This document shows positions 49,162-59,684 of a stretch of 64,000 nt of DNA, piece by piece. Source of the DNA: Labia minor. Its lineage: Eukaryota > Arthropoda > Insecta > Dermaptera > Spongiphoridae. Every line of letters begins with the position of its first letter. Within the stretch, counting starts at the first letter, position 1. The notes beneath the pieces were generated by a model. It searched no databases, was not told the DNA's origin, and was given only the letters and a program-made list of their open reading frames with translations. A program made the position numbers and the translations under genes. The stretch lies in the NCBI GenBank assembly GCA_963082975.1, contig OY720350.1:41223851-41287850 (forward strand). The letters are read 5' to 3'.

Positions 49162-49570
49162 ACTTAAGGTACCTTAATCAATTTTGTATAAATTTTGTTT
49201 AAATTTTCTTTTTTTATCTCGTATTAAATCATCTTTTGATAGCTTTTTACTTTTCTATTTTTATTAATTCTATTTAAACCCATTTATGAAAATATCAAAA
49301 CAATATTCCAAAAAACCTAATATATATGATATATCTATCATCTTGATATTATCTTGATATTATACTATAATTCATATTTAATTTTCCAATAGTTCCTTTT
49401 AAAATTTTTATTTGTTTATTTTTTTTCTAAATTCCATTAAAATTGATAACCATTCGTTTCTTATATTAGAAAATTCAAATATATAAATTTATTTTAAAAT
49501 TTTTAAATGCTTATTAAAAATTTTTATGGAAATATTAGATGCAGAATTAATACGATTAATAATTAATAAT
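49162..49570. other. Intergenic, AT-rich
   Basis: Nothing recognised. Confidence 0.4.
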
Positions 49571-49574
49571 AGAG

Positions 49575-49870
49575 TATACTATTTAAATATTTCAAGTTTA
49601 AATTGAGTGGCTTGTATTGCTGGTTGCCTAAATGCCAGGGGCTCCTAGTCGAGTGAACGCCCGCTCAGTCAGTCAGTCAGTTGATTTCTTTGTGTTAGTG
49701 CGCATGCCAACTCAAACCAGGCGGGCGGCGATGATGCTCTTTCTTTCTCTACTATATCAAAAGCGTAAGTGTATTTTCTATTGAAATTATTATAATTCAC
49801 CAATATAAAGCGATCAATTAACATCACCTCTACCATCATTGTAATAAAGTCTCAAATGATTTACTGATTT
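49575..49870 (-). repeat. Family D dispersed repeat with GC-rich core (copy 3)
   Basis: The reverse complement contains CATCGCCGCCCGCCTGG, four GACT units, TAGGAGCCCCTGGCATTTAG and GCAACCAGCAATAC, and the flank AAATCAGTAAATCATTT. It aligns with 44310-43980 almost end to end. Confidence 0.75.
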
Positions 49871-51220
49871 TTTTAAATAATTATTTTAAAAGAAAAATAT
49901 CATATTTGTTTTTTATTTCATATTCATATTATGAATGATATTTTATTTATTAATATATATATATGTATATATTTAACGTGATATATCTGCAAATTAGTGA
50001 AAATTTTATTTAAAATTATTTACACATTTTATTAGAATTTGAAAAGGTATATATCTTCTTTTCTTCTAATTAATCTTTTTTCTATTTCATTTTTCTCATG
50101 TCATTTAATATAATAGGATATATTATATATCGTACCATATATATATATATATATATATATATTGGTAAATATATTTCTATTTATTATTATTATTCTATTT
50201 TTTAATATTTTCTATTCAATATGAGTTGATTTTTTTTTTAATATATATTTGAATATTATTATTCATTTAAGTAAATATAATGTTTTTATTTTCAATTTGA
50301 AGTGACATTTATTCTAGAGACGCCCAAACGACAGGGCTAATTTATTTTCTTTTTTTCTTTTATCTTGTAATTTACCGTTTAATTTATCTAAAAAAATGAT
50401 AAATTCTGTTAAATATTTATTCTTTCAATATCAATTATTTTCTGAGAATTCTACATGCTTATCAAAATCAAAAATCAATTTAAATTTAAATAGAAATCAT
50501 TTTAACATTCTCTATTAATTATAGATAATAGAAAAGGTCAGTTTTTAATACTTTCATTTATTAAACAAGAATTTTATTATGTGTCTTTGAAATCTATCTA
50601 AATATTATTATTTCATTAAAAGTTATAATAACGAAAAATTAATATGTGATACATTAATTAACAACAGTTTCAAAGTATTTTTAATCTGCATTTAAAACAA
50701 TACAACTGATTATAAATGCAGATATTTTATTAGAATGAATGAATTATAAATTTGGAAATAATTTTAAAGCTCGGAAGCTTCTATTAGCTAAACAGCGTAG
50801 GCGTTACGTTATATATATATAATATATATTACTCTTATTCTATATTCTATTGTATATATCTCGAGACAACTCCCAATATATTTACTTGTTTTTCTTATTT
50901 TGATTTCAAGCAAGAGCTATTGAACTAATATATATATTTTCATGTTATCTTTTTTATAATTACACACAAAAAATCATCTGATCAGTTAATTTATAAAATA
51001 TTTCAGTTAAATAGAATTTCTATGCTGAATTTAAATTTGAATATAAGAAATAGAAAAATTCGTAATTTTTATATGTTATACCATTATGTATTGCTAAATA
51101 TACATTTATGTAATATTTTAAGGGTTTTATTTGTAATTTTTCAATTATCACATGTATATTGAATTTCTATTTATACACAGACAATTATATATTAATTTTT
51201 ATTTAAATACCAGCTGCTCT
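49871..51220. other. Intergenic, AT-rich
   Basis: No gene seen. TA-rich tracts at 50140-50161 and around 50815. Confidence 0.4.
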
Positions 51221-51221
51221 C

Positions 51222-52290
51222 CAATTGCCGAATCTGCTATTATATTTAAGTCGTCTGGATAACCTAATATTTTACAATTTATTTCCGCATCTTACTCTTT
51301 TTTTACTACCTTCAAGACAAATTTGAAGATCAAAATTTGAAAAAGTTTATCCGGATGTATTGAGTCATGCGTATGTTTTACTAAATTCTACAAATAATTA
51401 GTGAACAGAAATATTGAATTCGCGGTTTTTTTTCTAATATCTGTCATAATGAAAATATCTCATCTAATGTTGATCGATTTGGCCTGAACTCCCATGATAT
51501 CTCCTAATATTTCCTCCGCCTATGGTTCGTAAGTATTGTATATGTTATAATAGTGAAATAGAGTATAATATTTCCTGATCATTTCATTTTGGTATTTTAT
51601 TTTCATTGCTAGATTTTTTCACTTAAAATATAGTGGTAATTAATAATTGAAACAAAAACAAAAATAATATAATTTAGTAATTTTAATTGACGTTTTGAAA
51701 ATATTTTTGTATTCATAAAACATTAAAAATAGTACATTCTGTTTTTTTAACATTTCACTTTCAAATAGAAAAGAAGAAATATTCAAATATATAGAAAGAA
51801 TAAATAAAAATTAAGTTAAATATGATCTAAATATTTTATTAAATTAATTAAAATGAGAACTTTTAGAATAAATTATTTAATTGAAATGATATTTGAATAT
51901 TAGAATTTAAAATAAAAAGTGAAATATTATAATAATTCTTTGATTGGGAATCGCTATGATAATTCATTGTTTAAAATGCTTCCACTAGGGCCAGTGAACA
52001 ACACGAGAATAATATAAATTTAAAAAATCAATTTCTGCTGTTATCGATTAGATATTAATAAAATTTATAGCCTATGTTACTCTAGAGGTATATAAGAATA
52101 TTGTGATGTAATTTCATAGAAATCGGTTCAGCCCTGAGTCTATAAAATAGTAATTTTCCGGACCTACAGACAGACAGACATGAAAAATTCTAAAGTCACT
52201 TTTGGATTCTAGAGGTCATGAAACGCGAAGATATGCAAAAAATTTTAAATTCTGAGCAATGTGCAGACAAGAACCTTTTTTTATATATAT
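51222..52290 (-). mobile_element. Composite LINE-containing repeat, inverted truncated copy
   Basis: The reverse complement matches 25375-26370: the 5' module, then the AT-rich middle, then RT scraps (CGTGGTTCAGGCC-like text with GPNRS, PDDLNIIADSAIG). It breaks off at 51222 before the LINE C-terminus. Its 5' module (52040-52290) is the one also seen at 18660-18925. Confidence 0.7.
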
Positions 52291-53292
52291 AGATTATTGA
52301 TAAATAGTAATTAAATAATTGTAATTCTTATTATATTTAATTATCAATCATCGTCCTCGATTTCTGAATGACAGTAACAGTTTCTTTATATCAGGCATAA
52401 ATATATCAGACAGGAGAAAATAAAAGATCAAAACTTAAGAACAGATTTACCTTGTCTTTTTCTGAATATGTCCTAATCGAAATAAAACCTAAAACTGGTT
52501 TGGTTTTCTGATAAGGAGGAAGAAAAAAAAAAGCAAACTTGGTTATATACTCGTAATGATAATATATTGTTACACAAAAATTACACCACCGGTGATATTT
52601 TCATCAATAACTTACAGTTGTTAAATTTTTCCTTTAGCATATTAATTAGAATACTAAAATATATAATATTAATTTAAATATATAGAGGAATAAATATATC
52701 CTAGATGTTATTTTTTCTAATGATTTGTTTATTAATATTACAATAATACCAATATAATATTTTATAATATAAAAATAATAAATATAATATTATAATTTGT
52801 AAAAATTGTAGAAAACAATTTATAAAAGAGGTAGTCAAAGTATGCCATTCGTGCGACAATAAAAGTTAGTTTTTGTGGAAAATTTTTTTTAAATCCAAAT
52901 TGTATGTATATAATATCATATATATTTAATATTAGATGACACACAGGATATACTCTTAATCAAGAATTATGTTGACATTCAAATTATGCTTCAACCAATT
53001 ATAAATTTTTGTGAAATAATGATTATTTTTTCGTGATTCGAATCCAATTCATTAAAATAATGTTCGAGAAATTAACAAAGTAACATTTACTATTAAACAC
53101 TTGTGAAAATATTAATTAACCATGAAAATAGCTTCTAATTATAACATCCATTGAAAATTTTTTCAAATTAATGTTGGAATATAAAAAAATTAAAAGGTTA
53201 AAAATAAAATAAAAAATATGATAAGAATCATAAAAAAATAATTTATCTATGCAATAATTGTATTTATATAAAATTTGTTTTATTTTATACAA
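52291..53292. other. Intergenic, AT-rich; 3' flank of the receptor gene
   Basis: Nothing recognised apart from AT-rich sequence. Confidence 0.4.
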
Positions 53293-55098
53293 TTACCTGA
53301 TAAAAGTTTTGCGCGAATATTTCATCCTTAAATTTAATTTAAATTGAAATTCTATACTTGGAATATCCTCTAATGTATTATTTTTTTTCTTCATACAAAC
53401 AATTGTTTTACAATTGCAGAGCCAAGATTTAATGATGCATTCAATAAGGAAGATAAAAGAAGAGATGATTAATCCAATAAATAGAAGAATAAATCCAATT
53501 TGTAAATCATCCATATTAAAGACATGAATATTACTGGGACTCTCTTCTTTTAGTAAAATGGGCATTAAATTCTTCCATTCCAACATGTTGTTCATCCACT
53601 GACCAATCCCACTCTCATAATACCATAATAATAATTTTCGTAATTCGTTTTCATAAGGGAATGGCTGATAGACAAGCGGATAGGAAGAAATTTGCATTTC
53701 CATAACATGTAAACTTTTAGAAAATTTTCTAATTTTTTTAATCAATGATCTAGCTTGATCACAGGGCGTTATTAATGCTGAATGTGGCTCATTATAAAGT
53801 TTATTTAACGTCTCGTTTCTTGAATTTTTTTGAAATAACATTACTAAAATATGTGCTTTGTCGATTTGCTTCATTAATTGTTTAAATAGTAAATCTTCCT
53901 CATTGAATATCACTCCACATGTTAGAAAATGACTACAAAATATGGTGAGATTTAATTGTTGTATTTGTTCTATTGTATTGATTGGTGGATAGTGTCGGGG
54001 CGCTTGGATGTTTGTATATAAAATGCTTAAGAATCCGTTGGAAAGGATGATGGACGTTAACATTAATATACAGGCGATGATTCGTGTTCGGTTGTGGGTT
54101 AAACGTTTTAGCCAAGAAATAGGTTGCGAAATGATTAAACTACACACATCACAAATGGCACGAAATAAGCTTTTAGATTGATAAATAAAATACCATACTA
54201 TGCTTGAGATGAACCAAGAGATGGTTACAGCTATCCAGACTTTCCACTCAAAACACCAAACGATTGACTCCCATTTGGGACGTTGTTTCCCTTTATGAAC
54301 TACAAAACACATAGAGAGAATATTATAGGCATCATAAGTTTTAATATTAGCTTGAGCTTCTTCTGCAATAAGAACACTATTGTCCAGAATAGAATTAGCA
54401 GCATCTTTGATATTCCATTTTTTAAACCAAATATTTTTAAAAGCTGTTAATCCATTTTCAATTGTTTTCCCTGCAAAAGCATCATCCTGGGAATATTGAA
54501 TTGAATATTTACTACCATACATATTTGGTTTTCTATTAAAATATGCATTTTTAATATTTTTTACTTCTTTAACACAATTCTTTAACCACGGTTCACAAAT
54601 ATTAATTTCAAACTTTTTCGTACAATATTTGTTAAATTTAAAAACAAAAATTGATTGAAATAAATATTTTAATAATTCATTTCTATTGATTTGATTTAAA
54701 TCTAATGATGAACATGTTAATATTTCACTTAAATCATAAAAAAAAATAATTTTTGTATTTGGATCTAAATAATTTTGTTGTGAACTTAAATTGTCACTAC
54801 CAATAAATAAAATATTCATATTTCTTCTTTTTTCTTTTAATATATTGTATAAATTAGTTCCAATAACTATCATGGGCCAATTTTCACTCAATATTTTACT
54901 CACTTCATTCATATTTTTATATGAATTTTTATTACCATAAATTAAATATAATTCATATTTATTATTGAAATGTTCTTGTGCGATTTTTAAAATTGAAAAT
55001 TTTCTTGATCCACTTGAAATGAGAATGCATAAATATGGATTTTGAAAATAAATATTAATTGTATTTGAATCAATAAATATAAATGCATCATCATTCAT
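53293..55098 (-). CDS. Divergent ionotropic receptor-like protein, intronless, 601 aa
   Basis: One uninterrupted minus-strand frame; an in-frame TAA lies directly before the ATG, which fixes the start. Residues about 1-200 resemble the variable N-terminal domain, followed by a ligand-binding S1 remnant. A membrane segment spans about 286-306 (WIAVTISWFISSIVWYF), a short re-entrant/pore stretch about 311-325, a second helix about 339-360 (IIACILMLTSIILSNGFLSI), then S2 with SSYPLVYQPFPYENELRKLL and ESGIGQWMNNML, and a last helix about 532-556. This layout and the YPxV..PF, ESGxxxxW signatures are those of insect ionotropic receptors. No obvious signal peptide, and no conserved glutamate-binding triad that I can pick out. 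It probably pairs with a co-receptor in chemosensory neurons. An iGluR proper is unlikely. Confidence 0.82.
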   Translation of the reverse strand: MNDDAFIFIDSNTINIYFQNPYLCILISSGSRKFSILKIAQEHFNNKYELYLIYGNKNSYKNMNEVSKILSENWPMIVIGTNLYNILKEKRRNMNILFIGSDNLSSQQNYLDPNTKIIFFYDLSEILTCSSLDLNQINRNELLKYLFQSIFVFKFNKYCTKKFEINICEPWLKNCVKEVKNIKNAYFNRKPNMYGSKYSIQYSQDDAFAGKTIENGLTAFKNIWFKKWNIKDAANSILDNSVLIAEEAQANIKTYDAYNILSMCFVVHKGKQRPKWESIVWCFEWKVWIAVTISWFISSIVWYFIYQSKSLFRAICDVCSLIISQPISWLKRLTHNRTRIIACILMLTSIILSNGFLSILYTNIQAPRHYPPINTIEQIQQLNLTIFCSHFLTCGVIFNEEDLLFKQLMKQIDKAHILVMLFQKNSRNETLNKLYNEPHSALITPCDQARSLIKKIRKFSKSLHVMEMQISSYPLVYQPFPYENELRKLLLWYYESGIGQWMNNMLEWKNLMPILLKEESPSNIHVFNMDDLQIGFILLFIGLIISSFIFLIECIIKSWLCNCKTIVCMKKKNNTLEDIPSIEFQFKLNLRMKYSRKTFIR

Positions 55099-55520
55099 TT
55101 AGCATCTACCTAAACTATTCATTTTTTAGTAGTAAAATTAATTAAATAAATAATATTGAATGGTCACTGTTATTAATGTTATTAATTTGTTTTTGAGTCG
55201 AATCTTTATTTTTTTTTCTTATCTGATATTTAGAAATAATTACTATTTCAAAAACAAGTCATTATATACATTTTTTGTATATTTTGATCTAATTATTATA
55301 TCTCAATACTAATATTAGAAGTATATTATATTAAGCAACTATTTTATTAAAAATTAATTTATTGACTATAAATATAAAAATCATTATCATTATTAGTCAT
55401 TAACCCTTTTGATTTTACAAATTATAATAGAAGACTTGGTTAATCTTTATTATCAAATCAATAGACAATATAGGAGGGTCTAATTGTTTCTCATGTTTTT
55501 TTTTCTTTAATTAATAATAT
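55099..55520. other. 5' flank of the receptor gene
   Basis: AT-rich. It should hold the receptor promoter; no motif stands out. Confidence 0.35.
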
Positions 55521-55524
55521 CTGG

Positions 55525-55650
55525 TTCACCGAGCGCCGCACGGTTATTAAAAAACTTTTTTCCTTATTTGTGGATTTGGCTGGTAATATTAATAACTGGT
55601 TCACCCCTAGCCGCCATTCGGTACTTTAAAAAAAATATTCCTTATGAACT
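55525..55650 (+). repeat. Pair of about 50-bp imperfect direct repeats
   Basis: CTGGTTCACC plus CCGC.C.CGGT and TTCCTTAT occur at about 55531-55567 and 55602-55644, giving a unit of about 71 bp repeated twice. They are GC-richer than the flanks. Confidence 0.55.
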
Positions 55651-55734
55651 ATGAATATTTAAGATTAAGATTATTATTTAAAATAAATAAACGACAAAAT
55701 ATATGAAACAATTTCGAATAATTTAAAAGAACAT

Positions 55735-55850
55735 AAATTTAAAAAACTAGTCATAAAACATACAGCCCTTAAAAATACGTATTAATGCACTGAAAGACAG
55801 AAAAGTATGGCCTGTGGATAAAATATAATATATATGTATTTCGTAATGTG
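55735..55850 (-). repeat. Family E repeat (copy 2, inverted)
   Basis: The reverse complement carries CTTTCAGTGCATTAATAC and flanks, matching 18940-19060. As at 18 kb, a piece of the family A tail (GAAACAATTTCGAATAATTT at about 55704) lies next to it. Confidence 0.6.
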
Positions 55851-57495
55851 ATTACAAAATATCAATAAAATAAATATTTTTATATTTTATTTTATTTATA
55901 ATATTTTGTATTTAAGAAAGCGCTGTCCGTTGTTGCCCGGTGCTATTTTTTTTAGAAAAATAATTTCTCCACACACACCACGATTTCCTTAAAATTAATC
56001 ATATCTAAAAAATGAAAGCGTGGGTGCTAAACATGCAGGGAAAGGAAAAGAATACAAAGGACATTTCATTGTATATGCACAAACCCTTCTTTTTTTTCCT
56101 TTTCCACTATAAATGATAACTATGTCTATTTGAAGTAGCATTTACCTTTTTCCCTGCATTATTATTTTTTAATATTATGCAATATGTAATAACTAATTGA
56201 TAAAAATAATACCTTCTAGGTCACCTAAGACCTAGGATAAACCAGAACATTGCATTTTCAGTTACATATGTATGCGAAATTTTAGTTCATTCGAACATTG
56301 GGAAATATAATGGGTCAAATTCACGTTGCAAGATTTGACTACAGGACACGGGTTGATACAAATAAAAGCGTGTAAAATTATCTATGGTATGAATTTGAAA
56401 AAAAATCCTTAAGCGGTTTAATATCTCAAAAATACAAATTTATATACAAATATATATATACAATTTTTGCTAGTATAATAAGATAAGATACCTAAAGATT
56501 ATTAATAAAACTAATTCTTTATTTAAATCCTAAAAATATTTTTATATCACTATTCGAAATATTAAAATCAATAATTTCATCTTTTTCAAAAATATAATTA
56601 ACTTTGGCTCCGCCCACTTGCTTTTGAGGTTGACCAACCATGGCTATCCGCACACAATGGTTTGCTACATTGGCAAATATAGGCAAATCTTGTCATGTCA
56701 TTCAATTATACAATATAAACTAGACTAATTCTTATCACAATATAAATGAACAGAATTCTTGAAATTAAAATACACCAAGTATAAAATAAATTAATATAAA
56801 TATCAAACATACTTTTAAAAGGAGATATTACGCATGAATCATAATTAATATTCCTAGTGCATAGACTACCTGCACTACAACCCGCATTATGCATACCATT
56901 TCATCCCTCTCATCACCATATCAAATAATAATAATAAGATATCTTTCGATAAAAATATTTTTCATGAATAAATTCAGCATATTTTTCAATGCTTCTGGAA
57001 AAATAATATTTTAATTAAAATAATAAGATAATAAAATACCTATATTATACCATATTATACATATTTGTCATTTTCCATATATTGAAAAATATTTTAATAT
57101 ATATGGTTATATTTCTTGTTAGATAGATTGGAACTGGCGTGAAATAAAGATCCAAGGATGTCCCTTGAGTATCAATAAAATACCTAAAATAGGTCTCATT
57201 TATTATTAAACCAATATGACCTTTACTATGGATCATTCTTTATTTTATTATTTTTTTTTAAAGAAATTTATAGATATGCACAATTTCAGGTAAATTGTAA
57301 ACTTGATATTTTAATTTTTTAACTTTTTGATTGATATTATAAAAAATAAAGATTTGTCACGAAAATATTCAATGTATCAAAATTGGTTCCAGAAAATTTA
57401 AATTTTTTCATCGATAATAAAAATGAATAAAATGAAATCTTTGAGAAATATTGTGTTCATTTTTTTGACAACAACTCATAAAGTTTCTTGTGTTA
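55851..57495. other. Intergenic, repeat debris
   Basis: An 11-bp perfect inverted repeat, ATGCAGGGAAA / TTTCCCTGCAT, lies at 56033-56043 and 56149-56159 and might bound a small MITE. A second copy of TTTTTGCTAGTATAATAAGAT is at about 56466. No gene recognised. Confidence 0.35.
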
Positions 57496-57499
57496 TACA

Positions 57500-57850
57500 A
57501 TATGTTCGTTACAGATACTTAACTGTATCCACCCTATCCCTCGGCAAATATCTATGTTATAATTAAGCTCAATCCCTACTCTTGTAAGCATATCCGGCAT
57601 GATTGTGGTTACCTTATCTGTTCTATAGAATTTTCATAGATCAGGTAATTCTTTGGTAAACTCATCCATGAAGTCCTAGAAGGTTAATGAAGACATTTCT
57701 CTTCTTTGAGTTTAGCAAGAGTAATATATTTGTATCCCAGTGATTCATTTTATAGAAGTAAGTCACCTACTTCAGTAAGTTGAGACAACAACCAGTTCCG
57801 TAATAGATCCAAGTAACTGTCGGTCACAGTTTCAACTTCAAACTAAACAA
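57500..57850 (-). pseudogene. Mariner/Tc1-superfamily transposase C-terminal remnant
   Basis: On the minus strand, TVTDSYLDLLRNWLLSQL matches the TVTGxxYLDMLxNWLxPQL block common to a large mariner-like transposase group. Further along, TTIMPDMLTRVGIELNYNID with ICR matches its C-terminal ITPDMLxRVWxELxYRxDxCR block. Much of the sequence between (catalytic region) is missing, and there are several stops. Confidence 0.7.
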
Positions 57851-57881
57851 TATCTTCTATCGTTGGTCGGTAAAAAGTCTA

Positions 57882-58151
57882 TACGAGGTATGGCTATTAA
57901 ATAACGGTTTTTTTCAGTTTCACGAGGAATTTCACATTGATACGTTGTTCGTGTTTTTCGTCACACATCGTTTTCGGCGTAGGAACAAAAACACGTTTAT
58001 TTTAAACCACTACAGAAAAAACTACTTCACCGCCAGACGTTCTCGTACTGGAATAGTAGACCCTTCCAGCTGTACAACGCTGCATTAGGTTCCCGCCCAC
58101 CCTCTCCTGGAGGCCGCGCGCAGTCTCGTTATTTAATAGCCACACCTCGTA
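57882..58151 (-). mobile_element. Mariner deletion derivative (MITE) keeping the transposase start
   Basis: Terminal repeats TACGAGGTATGGCTATTAAA (left) and, reversed, TACGAGGTGTGGCTATTAAA (right), each extending about 25 bp, with TA borders. On the minus strand an ATG at 57968 opens MCDEKHEQRINVKFLVKLKK, the classic mariner transposase N-terminus, and runs directly into the other terminal repeat and a stop. The element is the 5' UTR plus the first 20 or so codons joined to the 3' end, about 270 bp. Confidence 0.85.
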
Positions 58152-58154
58152 AAC

Positions 58155-59270
58155 TTTGTGTTTTGATTTGACACAAAACATATTACATTTAGAAGAATCA
58201 CCTTGTATCTTTTCAGTAGGGTGAGGTTTTCTGATCTCCATATCCTCACCCTTACCCTTACCTGAGTAAATATTACAAGGAAAGAAACAAAATAATTTTG
58301 AGTCATATTTCAACTACTGACACATTTCATTAACAACATATAGAAAAACATTTTCATTTTACAGTCAATTACATTTTAGACAGTGCAAAGCATTGTTTTT
58401 GTTGACACACAAGTAATTTGAATTTTCTTGATGCGATTAAACTGTGTCTTTTTATTTAAAATTTATGTAAAACCATTGTTTAAATTGAAAATGTATTTAG
58501 TACAATGTTTATATCAGGTTTTCAGACATTAAACTTGAATGTTCACTAAAAAGTGTTTTTTTTTTTACTTTAGATCTTAACTTTTACTTTTTTATAATTG
58601 CTTCAACATTATATAAAAAATATAAATAGAATAAAGAAAAAAAACATTAAACTAAATTAATTTACATACTTATTTAAATGTATAGGGTTAGCAAAGCCAA
58701 GCCATATATTTGATTTATTATTAAATTTATTTATACGCTATATAATTTAATATACTTATAAAAGACAAAAAGGAAATTTACATGAGATAACTTACTAGGA
58801 ATTTAAGTTTCTTTCATAAAATTCCTAGGATAATGTTTCAAATCAAATTATTTTCATTACACATTATGTTAAAATAAAAAATATTTAAACTAAATCATTA
58901 AAATTAGATATATTGACATCTCACTATTTATATACCTAACTTTCTTTACTGTAATAACTAAACTCTATTTTGAGCCACCTCCAGTCAATTTATTTCCTTC
59001 ATATCTGTTTATGATTATTTGTTTTCTATCTCATCACAAGATAATTTTTCATTTTTTTTTTCATAATTTAACTTTGCGCCATCTTTCATATCAAATTCAG
59101 AATAAATTAGTCTTTTTAAAATTTCCTAATTTTTTGGATTATTGAAATTAAATAAAAAATCAGAAATTCTGTTTAATATTCGTCATGTTTCCCTCTAATA
59201 TTTTAGATATTATATATATCTTCATCTAATAAATAAATCTATTGTACGAAAATCCGTCTTTTTGTTATTA
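58155..59270. other. Intergenic, 5' flank of the 59.6-kb gene
   Basis: AT-rich. The minus-strand frame of 103 codons at 58002-58313 overlaps the mariner derivative and has no family resemblance. No gene. Confidence 0.4.
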
Positions 59271-59274
59271 TTGA

Positions 59275-59352
59275 TGCGCATGCGCGTTAATTTTCACTCT
59301 CCCTTCTTTTGAAAGGGGTGGGTTGGTCCAGAGAAGCTGTCTAGCTCAGTTC
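59275..59352 (+). promoter_or_regulatory. Promoter: NRF-1/EWG site and initiator-like TSS
   Basis: 59275-59286 is TGCGCATGCGCG, a perfect match to the NRF-1 (insect Erect wing) consensus YGCGCAYGCGCR and very unlikely by chance in DNA this AT-rich. About 70 bp on, TCAGTT at 59347-59352 matches the arthropod initiator (TCAKTY), with +1 at about 59348. The downstream 60 bp are unusually GC-rich (CGAACGGTGCGACAGG). No TATA box. The first ATG follows at 59590. Confidence 0.6.
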
Positions 59353-59589
59353 TAAATACGAACAACGAACGGTGCGACAGGCCATTCGTGACGCGACTTT
59401 TCATCTGTGAACATCTAAACTTCAAATCAAAATAAAGAATATCCAAAAAAAAAAAAAAAGAACATTATAAAAAAAAAATTAAAAGTGGACTTTGTTCAAG
59501 GAAAAAGTAAAAAGTGAAAAAAAAATTAATTTTTTTTCTATTTATTTTTTAAATTAAATTAATTTTTTTTTTTTTGGACTTAATAGAAG

Positions 59590-59684
59590 ATGTTTATTAA
59601 TACTTCATCAGGTCACCGGCTTCCCAGCTATCATCATCATTTATTGAAGATGCTGTTGATCTTGTTTCTTGTCATTCATAACAC
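59590..59684 (+). CDS. First coding exon of a secreted or membrane protein (rest outside window)
   Basis: ATG at 59590 with an in-frame TAG two codons upstream. The 95-bp coding part gives 31 codons: MFINTSSGHRLPSYHHHLL then a hydrophobic run KMLLILFLVIHN, ending at a consensus donor GTGAGT (59685) in phase 2. The hydrophobic stretch looks like a signal peptide or signal anchor; a second Met (residue 21) could also start it. The product cannot be identified from this much. The 5' UTR from about 59348 is AT- and A-rich. The first intron extends beyond the window end. Confidence 0.65.
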
